Shown here: positions 17,246 through 26,154 of the stretch, one piece after another
How the letters are laid out: each line of letters starts with the position of its first letter
Numbering within the stretch: position 1 is the first letter of the stretch
Source: Eubacterium sp.
GTDB taxonomy: Bacteria; Bacillota; Clostridia; Lachnospirales; Lachnospiraceae
Assembly (NCBI GenBank): GCA_017634555.1
Contig: JAGBNF010000033.1
Location: 1-64,000 of the forward strand
Length of the DNA: 64,000 bases
Reading direction: 5' to 3'
Translations under genes and position numbers: made by a program
Notes under the pieces: generated by a model
Databases searched by the model: none
Told to the model about the DNA's origin: nothing
Seen by the model: the letters and a program-made list of their open reading frames with translations, nothing else

Positions 17246-18004
17246 TTCATCTGCAAGCTTACGATATGCCTCCGCACCTGTTGATCTGCTATCATATAAA
17301 TTGATCGGAAGGCCGAAACTTGGAGCTTCTGCAAGACGAACATTTCTTGGTACAACTGTATCGTAAATAATCTCATCAAGGTTATCTCTTACATTCTGGA
17401 CAACCTGTGCAGACAGATTATTTCTTGTATCATACATAGTAAATACAATTCCTTCGATTTCGAGGAATTTATTAAGTTTCTTCTTAATCAGCTCGATTGT
17501 ATAAATAAGCTGTGATAAACCTTCCAGTGCATAGAACTCACACTGTATTGGAACTATTACAGTATCGGCTGCTGTCATAGCATTTATTGTAAGAAGTCCA
17601 AGTGCCGGTGGACAGTCAATAATTATAAAATCAAACTGCTTTCTGACATTCCTTACTATCTCTTTTAATACATACTGTTTATTCTCTTCATCAATGAAGT
17701 CTATCTCTGCACCTGCAAGATTTCGACTGGATGGTATAAGATTCAGATTATCAAATACATTGATGATCATTGCTTCACCAAGATTGCAGTCACCGCACAT
17801 AACTTCATATATAGTTTTACTGTCTTCAGAAGAATCTAAAGCCTGTTTATCAATACCAAGTCCACTGGTCATATTTCCCTGTGGATCAAGATCGATAGCA
17901 AGAACCTTCTTTCCCTTTTCAGCCAGACAAGCTGCAAGGTTTATGGAAGTTGTTGTCTTACCGACTCCACCCTTCTGATTGGCAATAGCAATTATTCTTC
18001 CCAC
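17219..18004 (-). CDS. parA: chromosome partitioning ATPase ParA (Soj)
   Basis: A 261-residue MinD/ParA ATPase that partners ParB in origin segregation and, in Bacillus, regulates DnaA. The deviant Walker A motif NQKGGVGKTTTSINLA is at about residues 8-23 with the signature lysine; Walker A' DLDPQGN is at about 41-47; Walker B is IIIDCPPALGLLT. The start is GTG, preceded by AGGAGA. It is the first gene of a likely parA-parB-DUF4446(-serS) transcript. The promoter region lies between it and the parS array; no strong consensus promoter was assigned. Confidence 0.95.
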   Translation of the reverse strand: MGRIIAIANQKGGVGKTTTSINLAACLAEKGKKVLAIDLDPQGNMTSGLGIDKQALDSSEDSKTIYEVMCGDCNLGEAMIINVFDNLNLIPSSRNLAGAEIDFIDEENKQYVLKEIVRNVRKQFDFIIIDCPPALGLLTINAMTAADTVIVPIQCEFYALEGLSQLIYTIELIKKKLNKFLEIEGIVFTMYDTRNNLSAQVVQNVRDNLDEIIYDTVVPRNVRLAEAPSFGLPINLYDSRSTGAEAYRKLADEVINNKLFL

Positions 18005-18262
18005 TTTATTGTCTCCTATACTTCGAATAATTTTGCCTAAATTACTCTTCTTAAACTTTTCTCAATTATCCCGGATTTAGTTGATTATCAATTCACGAAT
18101 ATCCTATATTTACAAACTTTCAACTAAAATCGGACGTTGTATATTATATCATAAGAAGCCCTCTTTCTCCACCACTACATATAGTTGCTGATATCACATA
18201 TATCACAAATTGTTCTTTGATTTACGTTATAATATCCACATTAATTATTTCTATGTGATAAA

Positions 18263-18450
18263 TGTTTCACATGAAACATTTATCATTATCTATATAATAT
18301 TGTTTCATGTATGAATCTTATGTTTCACATGAAACATTTTCTATCATCTATATGATATTGATTCATACATGAATATAATGTTTCACATGAAACATCAATC
18401 ACAATCTGTATTATATAGTTGTATTTTATATAAATGTTTCATGTGAAACA
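18263..18450. promoter_or_regulatory. array of four parS-like sites, 58-bp spaced
   Basis: Perfect palindromes TGTTTCACATGAAACA at 18263, 18321 and 18379 and the near copy TGTTTCATGTGAAACA at 18435. They differ from the parS consensus TGTTTCACGTGAAACA only in the two central positions. Start-to-start spacing is 58, 58 and 56 bp. The spacers are themselves repeated: each of the first two carries a TATCAT..CTATAT block and a degenerate ATTCAT/ATGAAT palindrome near its middle. The array lies between argS and parA, about 9 kb from oriC, and is very probably the ParB loading zone. Confidence 0.9.
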
Positions 18451-18452
18451 TT

Positions 18453-18482
18453 AAAAAAGAGCAACACTAAATATGTTGCTCT
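18453..18482 (-). terminator. argS terminator
   Basis: A hairpin with arms AGAGCAACA/TGTTGCTCT and a 7-base loop, followed on the minus strand by TTTTTT, 36 bases beyond the argS stop. It lies directly against the last parS-like site. Confidence 0.9.
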
Positions 18483-18518
18483 TAAAAGTTTTCATTTGAA
18501 ACATAAAATCAAAATTGA

Positions 18519-20210
18519 TTACATTTCCTCAACACATCCGATTCCAAGAAGTTCCATAGAATCTCTGATGACTTTTCTTGTAAGATATACAAGACTAAGT
18601 CTTGCATTTTTAAGTGCTGCATCATTAACAAGAACTTTATTATCATGATAGAACTTATTGAATGCCTGAGCTACAGCAATTGCAAATCTTGCAACGATAT
18701 GTGGTTCATATGTTTCAGATGCTGACTTAACAACTGCAGGGAATCTGTATAACTGCTTGATAAGATCTACAGATGCCTGATCTGACAGAAGACTGAAGTC
18801 AATATCTGAAGAAAAGCTGTAATCAGATGCATTTCTGAGAATACTTGAACATCTTGCATATGTATACTGAACATATGGTCCTGTCTCACCTTCAGGATTA
18901 AGTATATGCTCCCAATTGAAGGATACATCCTTAATTCTCTGATTATAAAGATCATTGAAAATAACTGCACCGACACCAACTACTCTGGATACTTCATCCT
19001 TATCCTTAAGATCCGGATTTTTTTCATCTATTGTTGTTCTGATCTTTGAGATTGCTTCCTTAAGAATATCCTCAGCATAAATAACATTTCCGCCTCTGGT
19101 TGAAAGCTTTGCTCCTCCAAGACTTACAAGTCCGTAAGGAATATGTACAAGACTATCCTTAGCCCATTCATATCCGAGAAGTTCTACTACCTTGAACACC
19201 TGCTTGAAATGAAGCTTCTGTTCCTGACCTGTTACATAGAGACATTTAAAGAAATCAAATGTTTCTTTTCTATACTTAATTGCTGCAAGATCTCTTGTAG
19301 CATAAATAGTACTTCCATCATTCTTAAGGATAAGACATGGAGCCATATCATATTCTGAAAGATCTACGATTTTTGCTCCTTCACTTTCTGTGAGAAGTCC
19401 GGCCTTCTCAAGATCTTCAACTACAGCATCAGCCTTATCTATATAGAAGCTTTCTCCTGTATAATGATCGAATTCCATACCAAGGAGTTTATATATTCTC
19501 TTGAACTCTTCAAGACTTATATCAAGGAACCATCTCCAGACCTTAAGAGCTTCCTCGTCACCCTTTTCCATCTTACTGAACCAAAGTCTTGCTTCATCTT
19601 CAAGTGCAGGATCCTTATCAGCTTCTTCATGGAAAAGTACATAGATTCTCATAAGTTCCTCTATACCTTTTTCCTTAACAGCTTCTTCGCTTCCCCATCT
19701 CTTATATGCAACGATGAGCTTACCGAACTGTGTTCCCCAGTCACCAAGGTGATTGATTCTCTCAACCTTGTATCCAAGCTTATCAAAAATCTTATATAAT
19801 GAATTTCCGATAAATGTAGTTCTGAGATGACCTACATGGAAATTCTTTGCAACGTTAGGAGAAGAGTAGTCAATACAAATTGTCTTTCCCTTTCCTTCAT
19901 CGGATGAACCGAAATCTTCAGCTGCAATCTTTTCGATCATTGTCTTAAGGAATGAATCCTTCTTCATAAAGAAGTTAAGATATGCACCCTGTACATCAAT
20001 CTTTTCTATACTATCATCAGATATTTTCTCTGCAAGTTCAGCAGCTATTAAGTTCGGGGCTTTATGCATAACCTTTGCAAGTCTGAAGCAAGGGAATGCA
20101 AAATCACCGAGTTCCGGTTTTGGTGGATTCTCGATAGACTTTTCAATATCCTCAACTGTAAGATCAGTTAATTCCTTAGCTATAAGCTCCGCTACTAGTT
20201 TCTTCATCAT
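18519..20210 (-). CDS. argS: arginyl-tRNA synthetase
   Basis: A 563-residue class I synthetase. The N-terminal additional domain (about 1-110) is followed by the HIGH-type motif in SPNVAKNFHVGHLRTTFIGNS (HVGH). A KMSKS equivalent is seen as LGGAKLSTRGGN (KLSTR). The C-terminal anticodon-binding DALR domain carries ARCSSILRNA and a typical ending KNARLSLVYLTRKVIRDSMELLGI. Starts at the first of two ATGs after AAGGAG. It lies 57 bases after the DegS-like gene on the same strand, so it may be co-transcribed with the pseudo-DacF/pseudo-kinase pair. Confidence 0.96.
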   Translation of the reverse strand: MMKKLVAELIAKELTDLTVEDIEKSIENPPKPELGDFAFPCFRLAKVMHKAPNLIAAELAEKISDDSIEKIDVQGAYLNFFMKKDSFLKTMIEKIAAEDFGSSDEGKGKTICIDYSSPNVAKNFHVGHLRTTFIGNSLYKIFDKLGYKVERINHLGDWGTQFGKLIVAYKRWGSEEAVKEKGIEELMRIYVLFHEEADKDPALEDEARLWFSKMEKGDEEALKVWRWFLDISLEEFKRIYKLLGMEFDHYTGESFYIDKADAVVEDLEKAGLLTESEGAKIVDLSEYDMAPCLILKNDGSTIYATRDLAAIKYRKETFDFFKCLYVTGQEQKLHFKQVFKVVELLGYEWAKDSLVHIPYGLVSLGGAKLSTRGGNVIYAEDILKEAISKIRTTIDEKNPDLKDKDEVSRVVGVGAVIFNDLYNQRIKDVSFNWEHILNPEGETGPYVQYTYARCSSILRNASDYSFSSDIDFSLLSDQASVDLIKQLYRFPAVVKSASETYEPHIVARFAIAVAQAFNKFYHDNKVLVNDAALKNARLSLVYLTRKVIRDSMELLGIGCVEEM

Positions 20211-20267
20211 AATTCTCCTTGATTATTTAGTTTACATAACTATATACATTAATCTATATGTATTAGA

Positions 20268-21392
20268 CTAATTATTAATATCTATGGTAACTTTAACAGT
20301 AGTACCTTTATCATTAGTTAACATAATATTTCCATCTAACAAGTATACGATTTCTCTTATTCTCTTAATTCCGCTATACCAGGATGATTTATCATCATAT
20401 TTATCCGGAAGACCCTTTCCGTTGTCCTTAACGGTAAGCTCCAGCTTTCCACTCGCTTCGGTTACCTTAACCTGAACATGATTTGCTCCTGAATGCTTAT
20501 AGATATTATCAAATATCATATCAAGTATTCTGTATAATGAAAGTGTTCTGATATAAGGTGGCTGAATATTAAGGTCAACGAAGTCATAGTCTATCACAAC
20601 TTCAGGGTGTTTGTCACCTGTCTCTATGATAAAATCTTCAATTACATTTTTTATATTCTTTTTATCATCGAAATAGTAGTTATTCTTCTTAAGGCAGTCA
20701 TCTATAATGAGCAGCATATTTTTCGAATTGATTATTACTTCATCAACCGTAACCTTAGCTCTGTTAGGATCTGTTCTGATTATCTCTCTTACAACCTCAA
20801 GCTTATGATTGTTGCTGCTTATCTCAGATCTGATTCTCTTATCAAGCACAGTTGAAATGTAAGTCTTATCGAAGGTACTCATCATAAGTATATTCTTACC
20901 GTGCTTCTTTCTGCTGTCAGGATAACTATCCTTTGCGATTTCTTCTTCAGGTTCAACAGAATCCGGTTCAATACTGATATCACTGAGTCCCAGATAATTT
21001 TTCAGAGAACCTATAGCCTGCTTAGCCTTTACGATTTTTCCGAGTCTTGTTTCAATCGCTTTGATATTCTGGTTTTCCTGATCTATCTTATCCTCGAGAG
21101 CATTTCTCTCTTCAGTAAGTATTTTTATCTCACGACGAATTTCGGCTTCCTTTTCATTCTCGTTTGCTTCCACATTTATCGGACTGAAAAGATTTTTACG
21201 ATAGTCTGAGTTGAGAGAGTATATACTCTTTGTTTTCACAAGCTCGTCCAGCTTTACATTTATTTCAAACAGGCGGGACTTGGAACTCTGAAGCTCAGAC
21301 AGATGATCCGAATAGATTGCATTAAAATATGTAAGCATTTCTTCGTTTGCTTCCATTATGCTTCTGATATCTTTGATGTTACTCATGATCAT
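20268..21392 (-). CDS. soluble DegS-like histidine-kinase homologue lacking the phosphoacceptor His
   Basis: A 374-residue protein with no membrane span. Residues about 10-125 are largely coiled coil; a short linker follows. Residues about 172-235 align with the HisKA_3 dimerisation helix of DegS/LiaS-type kinases, but where the family has E-I-H-D this protein reads E-I-S-S (190-193). The C-terminal GHKL ATPase domain keeps the N box DNIYKHSGANH (295-305) and the G1 box DNGKGLP (323-329); a reduced G2 (GIKRIRE) follows. It may bind ATP but cannot phosphorylate at the usual site. The nearest other His is at 196. Its start overlaps the DacF-like stop, so the two are coupled. No response regulator is adjacent. 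Confidence 0.8.
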   Translation of the reverse strand: MIMSNIKDIRSIMEANEEMLTYFNAIYSDHLSELQSSKSRLFEINVKLDELVKTKSIYSLNSDYRKNLFSPINVEANENEKEAEIRREIKILTEERNALEDKIDQENQNIKAIETRLGKIVKAKQAIGSLKNYLGLSDISIEPDSVEPEEEIAKDSYPDSRKKHGKNILMMSTFDKTYISTVLDKRIRSEISSNNHKLEVVREIIRTDPNRAKVTVDEVIINSKNMLLIIDDCLKKNNYYFDDKKNIKNVIEDFIIETGDKHPEVVIDYDFVDLNIQPPYIRTLSLYRILDMIFDNIYKHSGANHVQVKVTEASGKLELTVKDNGKGLPDKYDDKSSWYSGIKRIREIVYLLDGNIMLTNDKGTTVKVTIDINN

Positions 21393-22933
21393 ACCTCATC
21401 ATTATTACTGTCGCCTTTATCCTTGCTATCCGGATATTTAACTATTTCCGAATAGATATCTCTTGTTTTATATTTCTTTATTTTCTCAGCTTCCTGCTTA
21501 TTCTTTTTCTTTTTACGATTATGTGAAACTACGATGGACAGAATAAGTATAACTACGAGTATAAGTACTGAAAGTACAAGAATAACTATGATAGCAATAT
21601 TCTTTATCCTGCTGTCCTTAGCACCTGTATCTGTATCATCAGCTCCGGATGCATCCGTAAGTGAAGACAGCTCACCACTGTTAGTAGCACGTGAATAGAT
21701 AGATGATATTCCTACATTAATATATGACTGTGAGATAAGCTCTCCCTTATAGTATATCTCAAGTATTCCTGCTTTATTATCCTCAGGTTCCGGGTAGAGT
21801 ACAGGCTTTATCGTAATATCATCTGCTCCTGTACCTTTTTCTACATTAATACATATATTATCGTTCAGATAATAATATGGAAGAGAATGCCCCACATTTG
21901 AATAATAATTCTTTATAAGTGCGGATTCTTCCGGATTTATCTCAATCTTATATCCTCTGAGAGGATATACTCTTTCATAACTGTTGAATACATGATTGCA
22001 GAGCTTGACCGTATCACTATAGATCATTGATTCCGGATCTGCACCCATTACAACACATGCAACTGTCATTCCGTTTTTCTCAGCAAATGATACGAAGCAT
22101 CCTCCTATATCGGAATAACCAATCTTTCCGCCTATATGATATTTATAGTAATAATCCTCATTGGCATAATACTTCATTCTGTTATCCTGCCAAAGCTCTC
22201 TTTCATCACTTTTATTTGTAGGAGGAATGAAGTAATTCTCAGTTTCGATAATAGTTCTGAAAAGCGGATGTCTGTAGAGAGCACCTGCTATAAGTGCCAT
22301 ATCATATGCCGAACATGCTGTGCTTGAAGCGTAATCATTATTTGGTCCGCTGAAGCTGCTGTTCTTACATCCAAGCTGTGCTGCAACACTATTCATTTCT
22401 TCAGTGAATGATTTAACATCACCGCTTACATATTCTGCAAGTGCATAGGCTGCTTCATCACCTGATTTAAGAAGTAATCCATAAAGAAGATCTTTTACAG
22501 AAATCTCCTCTCCAGGATAAACAACTACATCCAGATAATCCGCATTTTCTTCATAATATTTATTATTCGATACCTTATATATATCTGAAGTTGAACCCTT
22601 TTCAAATACAACAAGGGCTGTCATTAATTTAAGAAGTCCACCGGGACAATACTTTTTGTCTGAATTATACTCATAAAGCATGTTGCCTGTTTTAACATCG
22701 ATCACCGCAGCCGCTTTACAGTTAAGCTCCTGTACGGGATCTGTCAATGTTGCATCTGTAATTGAAGCAACTGATGTATCAATATCCGAATCATCGTCAT
22801 CTTCATCAAAGATCACATTTTCATTGATAAATGATTCCATGCAAAGCTCATCCGCATGAACACTTATCGGACTGATACACATTGCTGCGATAATTATCAC
22901 AGCAAGAAATCTATATATAAAATTATGTCTCAT
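21389..22933 (-). CDS. DacF-like D-Ala-D-Ala carboxypeptidase homologue with degenerate active site
   Basis: A 514-residue peptidase S11/PBP5-type protein. A signal peptide (about 1-27) is followed by an acidic linker (40-65) and the S11 domain (about 70-325). The three penicilloyl-enzyme motifs are altered: SxxK is GLLK (99-102, Ser replaced by Gly), SxN is SGD (157-159), and KTG is KIG (270-272), all within recognisable family context. Ordinary carboxypeptidase activity is therefore unlikely. A PBP5-like C-terminal beta domain follows, then a membrane span (about 444-470) and a basic cytoplasmic tail, unlike the amphipathic anchor of normal PBP5. The stop overlaps the kinase-like gene as ATGA. 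It could sense peptidoglycan; this is inference. Confidence 0.85.
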   Translation of the reverse strand: MRHNFIYRFLAVIIIAAMCISPISVHADELCMESFINENVIFDEDDDDSDIDTSVASITDATLTDPVQELNCKAAAVIDVKTGNMLYEYNSDKKYCPGGLLKLMTALVVFEKGSTSDIYKVSNNKYYEENADYLDVVVYPGEEISVKDLLYGLLLKSGDEAAYALAEYVSGDVKSFTEEMNSVAAQLGCKNSSFSGPNNDYASSTACSAYDMALIAGALYRHPLFRTIIETENYFIPPTNKSDERELWQDNRMKYYANEDYYYKYHIGGKIGYSDIGGCFVSFAEKNGMTVACVVMGADPESMIYSDTVKLCNHVFNSYERVYPLRGYKIEINPEESALIKNYYSNVGHSLPYYYLNDNICINVEKGTGADDITIKPVLYPEPEDNKAGILEIYYKGELISQSYINVGISSIYSRATNSGELSSLTDASGADDTDTGAKDSRIKNIAIIVILVLSVLILVVILILSIVVSHNRKKKKNKQEAEKIKKYKTRDIYSEIVKYPDSKDKGDSNNDEV

Positions 22934-23047
22934 AATATCCTCAAAATGGTTATAAAAATCTACTTAACAGAAAATAGCCATAGATGTTATAATTATCCTA
23001 CTTTTTTAAATAAAACACAAGACTGATAAGTCCGAAAGGAGAAAATC

Positions 23048-23698
23048 TTGAGACTCAGAAATGTAACCGGTTCGCGTGAGGTAATCGCAGAAAACGAATA
23101 TGTAATTCATGATGAGAAATCAATGAAGGGAAAGTGGAAGGAATTCTTCGGAAATGATAATCCGCTCTACATCGAAATAGGTATGGGCAAGGGAACCTTC
23201 ATTATGGAAAATGCTCGTCAGAATCCAAATATCAACTATATCGGAATTGAGAAATATTCAAGTGTTCTTATCCGTGCTATTGAAAAAAGAAATCTGGAAC
23301 CTGAGCTTACAAATCTCTTCTTTATAAGAATGGATGCCGAAGAGATAGAAGATGTATTTGCACCTGAAGAAGTAGATCATATCTATCTTAATTTTTCAGA
23401 TCCTTGGCCTAAGGCACGTACTGCAAAAAGACGTCTTACTTCTGACAGATTTCTCGGAAGATATATCAACATTCTTGCAAAGGGATCAAGCATAACCTTT
23501 AAAACAGATAACATTGATCTCTTCGAATATTCTGTTGAGACTGCCGAAGAATGTGGATGGAATATAACTAAGATCACACGTGATCTTCATAAGTCAGAAT
23601 ATGCTGAAGGAAATATCATGACTGAATATGAGAAGAAATTTTCTCAGCTTGGCAATAAGATCAACATGATGGAATATTTCCCACCGGAAAAAAAATGA
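23048..23698 (+). CDS. trmB: tRNA (guanine-N7-)-methyltransferase
   Basis: A 216-residue SAM-dependent enzyme making m7G46 in tRNA. The family start MRLRNVTGSREVIAENEY is present. The SAM motif is IEIGMGKGTF and the substrate-site motif is NFSDPWPKARTAKRRLT, followed by the conserved FKTDN. The start is TTG, supported by AAAGGAG 6 bases upstream and by the family N-terminus. It is a lone plus-strand gene between two minus-strand blocks, divergent from the DacF-like gene. Confidence 0.95.
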   Translation: MRLRNVTGSREVIAENEYVIHDEKSMKGKWKEFFGNDNPLYIEIGMGKGTFIMENARQNPNINYIGIEKYSSVLIRAIEKRNLEPELTNLFFIRMDAEEIEDVFAPEEVDHIYLNFSDPWPKARTAKRRLTSDRFLGRYINILAKGSSITFKTDNIDLFEYSVETAEECGWNITKITRDLHKSEYAEGNIMTEYEKKFSQLGNKINMMEYFPPEKK

Positions 23699-23712
23699 AA
23701 TAATAAAAAATT

Positions 23713-23750
23713 CCCTCGACTATGATTTTTCATAATCGAGGGATATTTTT
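23713..23750. terminator. bidirectional terminator between trmB and jag
   Basis: Arms CCCTCGACTATG and CATAATCGAGGG (one mismatch) around a T-rich loop, with ATATTTTTTATT on the right and AATTTTTTATT on the minus-strand side. It serves both the plus-strand trmB and the minus-strand rpmH-jag block. Confidence 0.88.
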
Positions 23751-23764
23751 TATTACTATTCTGA

Positions 23765-24577
23765 TTATTTAGCATTTCTCTTGTAGAATACAACAACTCT
23801 TCTGTATGGCTCTTCACCTTCAGACTTTGTTGCTACATATTTCTCACCCTGAAGAGTTGAATGAATGATTCTTCTCTCATATGGGTTCATTGGCTCAAGA
23901 GTGAAGGAACGTCTTGACTTCTTAACCTTGAATGCAATGTTCTTAGCAAGTGTCTCAAGTGTTTCCTTACGTCTCTCTCTGTAATTCTCAGTATCAAGCT
24001 TAACACGAATATGTGTATTTGACTTCTTATTAACATAGAGGTTAATAAGATACTGAAGTGAATCAAGAGTCTGTCCACGCTTACCGATGATGATTCCCAT
24101 CTCAGGTCCTTCTACATCGATATTAAGTGTTCTTGTATCCTTATCAAGCTCAACTGTTATATCTGCTTCAAGCTCCATAGCAGCGAAAAGCTTCTTCAGA
24201 TATTCCTTGGTATCATCTATTATTGACTCATCAATTACAACCGGCTGAGCATCTTCCTTTGGTGGTTCTGTCTTCTCAACAGTCGGAGCCTTTTCCGTTC
24301 TCTCAGTCTTTGGTGCCTTTTCCTTTACAGGCTTCTCAGCATCTGACTTCTTCTCGGTCTTAATCTCAGTCATTGTATCTGTAAGGATGTCATCAATAGT
24401 TTCTGTATTCTTAGGTCTTGCCTTAATTACTGCAGGCTTCGCACCTATACCGAGGAATCCCATACTTCCTTTGAAAACAACCTGTGTTTCAAGGTTAGAT
24501 GTTGCAACACCAAGGCTTGTAGCAGCTTCGATGATAGCATCATCTATGGTTTTTCCTGTAAATTCACGAAATTCCAC
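23765..24577 (-). CDS. khpB: RNA-binding protein Jag/KhpB
   Basis: A 270-residue SpoIIIJ-associated protein. The N-terminal Jag_N domain (about 1-55) ends in FKGSMGFLGIGAKPAVIKARP. A Lys/Glu/Pro-rich linker follows (about 65-120). The KH domain has the GKRGQTLDSLQYL loop and the R3H domain lies near SRRSFTLEPMNPYERRIIH. It acts as an RNA-binding regulator with KhpA in Gram-positives. It starts 3 bases after the yidC stop and ends the conserved rpmH-rnpA-yidD-yidC-jag run. Confidence 0.93.
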   Translation of the reverse strand: MEFREFTGKTIDDAIIEAATSLGVATSNLETQVVFKGSMGFLGIGAKPAVIKARPKNTETIDDILTDTMTEIKTEKKSDAEKPVKEKAPKTERTEKAPTVEKTEPPKEDAQPVVIDESIIDDTKEYLKKLFAAMELEADITVELDKDTRTLNIDVEGPEMGIIIGKRGQTLDSLQYLINLYVNKKSNTHIRVKLDTENYRERRKETLETLAKNIAFKVKKSRRSFTLEPMNPYERRIIHSTLQGEKYVATKSEGEEPYRRVVVFYKRNAK

Positions 24578-24580
24578 TAT

Positions 24581-25930
24581 TTACTCTCCTTTATTATTAT
24601 AATCCCTTACGGAATTAGCACGTGCCGATATACTTCCGGCCTTATATTTCTTACCTGTATCTGTTCTATCCTCAACATCTGAGGACTGGTTTTCATTTTT
24701 ATAAGCTGTAGGTGAAGTATAGTTCTTAAGCTTTGTGTTACTATACTTATTCATATTTCTTGCATTCTCTGCAGCTTCACCCTCAGTACCATAGGCTTTT
24801 TCCATCATTCTTTCTGACCATGACTTCTTATCGCCCTTCTTGGCACGCTCTGCTTCAACCTTAGCAACCTGCTTCTCGATAATCTTTTCCATATCAACGT
24901 TATCATAATACTTATTTGTAGCGATTGTTATGATAAGACCAACGAATCCGCTGACTGCCCAGTAAAGACCAAGACCTGCGGGTGTAACGATTGTTACGAA
25001 AAGCATCATGATAGGCATGAAGATCATAGTTCTCTTCATTGTTTCTGCTACCTGATCCTGCTGCTCATCACCTGTCTTCTGTGTAGGCATTACCTTAATA
25101 CTAAGGTACTGGAATAAGAATGAAGCAATCGGAATTATAAGTGCCCATGACCATTTAAATCCAGGAGCATCGGTAAGATTGATTCCGAAGAAATCATTTG
25201 ATCTGTGAATAGCTTCCTGATTCTCCACAATTGCCTTTGCTACTTCCGGATTCTTGCTAAATGCTTCACTGAGCTGTGAAAACATTGCATCATTACATTT
25301 TGCAAGAACATCTATTATAGTATTTAACGCGCTTTTACCGAATTCTGAAGCTGCATCAGTTACAGAAGAAAACTCAGGCATACCGGTCTTTGTTCTTAAA
25401 GAAGCAACTCTTGATAAGATCTTATTATTCTCTTCATTTTCAACGAAAGCCTTGAAGAGAGTAAAACCGTTATTTGATCTGAAAATAGCATTAGCTATCG
25501 GCTCATATAATGCTCTGACTTTTGCAACGTATGCCGGGATATTATTGATAACATTATAGAGAGCGATAAAGATAGGGAACTGAATAAGTGATGTAAAGCA
25601 TCCTGATGATGTCTTTATTCCGTACTTTGCACGGAGTTCAGACATTTCCTTATTCTGCTTGATCATTGATTCCTGATCTTTCTTACCCTTATACTTCTTT
25701 GTTATCTTATTAAATTCCGGCTGAAGATACTGCTGTATCTTCGAATTTCTTGTCATCTTAACACTGAGTGGGAAGATAGCAAGTCTGATGATTACAGTAA
25801 ATACTATAATGCTGAAACCAATAGAATAGATATTTAAACCGTAGAACAAATTATAAATGAGACTGAATATCCAACCCATTAAGGCTGAGATTGGTCCCAT
25901 TATAAGTCCGCTTGCCTTAGTTAAAATCAT
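24581..25930 (-). CDS. yidC: membrane protein insertase YidC/SpoIIIJ
   Basis: A 449-residue insertase for Sec-dependent and independent membrane proteins. The N-terminal span is followed by FTVIIRLAIFPLSVKMTRNSKIQQYLQPEFNKI and the coiled-coil hairpin KKDQESMIKQNKEM; the inner core spans follow (SLIQFPIFIALYNVI and later LGLYWAVSGFVGLIIT). The loop between the second and third core spans is about 100 residues longer than in Bacillus, as in other Lachnospiraceae. The long basic/polar tail can contact the ribosome. ATG start with AAGGAG upstream. Confidence 0.94.
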   Translation of the reverse strand: MILTKASGLIMGPISALMGWIFSLIYNLFYGLNIYSIGFSIIVFTVIIRLAIFPLSVKMTRNSKIQQYLQPEFNKITKKYKGKKDQESMIKQNKEMSELRAKYGIKTSSGCFTSLIQFPIFIALYNVINNIPAYVAKVRALYEPIANAIFRSNNGFTLFKAFVENEENNKILSRVASLRTKTGMPEFSSVTDAASEFGKSALNTIIDVLAKCNDAMFSQLSEAFSKNPEVAKAIVENQEAIHRSNDFFGINLTDAPGFKWSWALIIPIASFLFQYLSIKVMPTQKTGDEQQDQVAETMKRTMIFMPIMMLFVTIVTPAGLGLYWAVSGFVGLIITIATNKYYDNVDMEKIIEKQVAKVEAERAKKGDKKSWSERMMEKAYGTEGEAAENARNMNKYSNTKLKNYTSPTAYKNENQSSDVEDRTDTGKKYKAGSISARANSVRDYNNKGE

Positions 25931-25941
25931 CTATTACTCCT

Positions 25942-26154
25942 TTACGGTACAGGATCATAACCGCCCTTATTAAATGGATTGCATCTTAATATACGCCAGA
26001 CAGTAAGGAGTGTGCCCTTGAAAAATCCGTACTTTTCATAGGCCTGTATAGCATATTCCGAACATGTAGGATAAAAAATGCATGTTGAACGACCTTTAAG
26101 CGGCGATATATACTTCCTGTAAAACTTTATTATTGAAATACATATTTTTTTCAT
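25942..26154 (-). CDS. yidD: membrane protein insertion efficiency factor YidD
   Basis: A 70-residue protein with the family core [20 protein letters not shown] and [12 protein letters not shown], three Cys residues, and the ending [14 protein letters not shown]. Its start overlaps the rnpA stop by 4 bases and it lies 11 bases before yidC. Confidence 0.95.
   Translation of the reverse strand: MKKICISIIKFYRKYISPLKGRSTCIFYPTCSEYAIQAYEKYGFFKGTLLTVWRILRCNPFNKGGYDPVP

Noticed and set aside
18263..18450. CRISPR array reading of the evenly spaced repeats
   Set aside because: Repeats are 16-bp parS palindromes with spacers that resemble one another; CRISPR spacers should be unrelated, and no cas gene is present.
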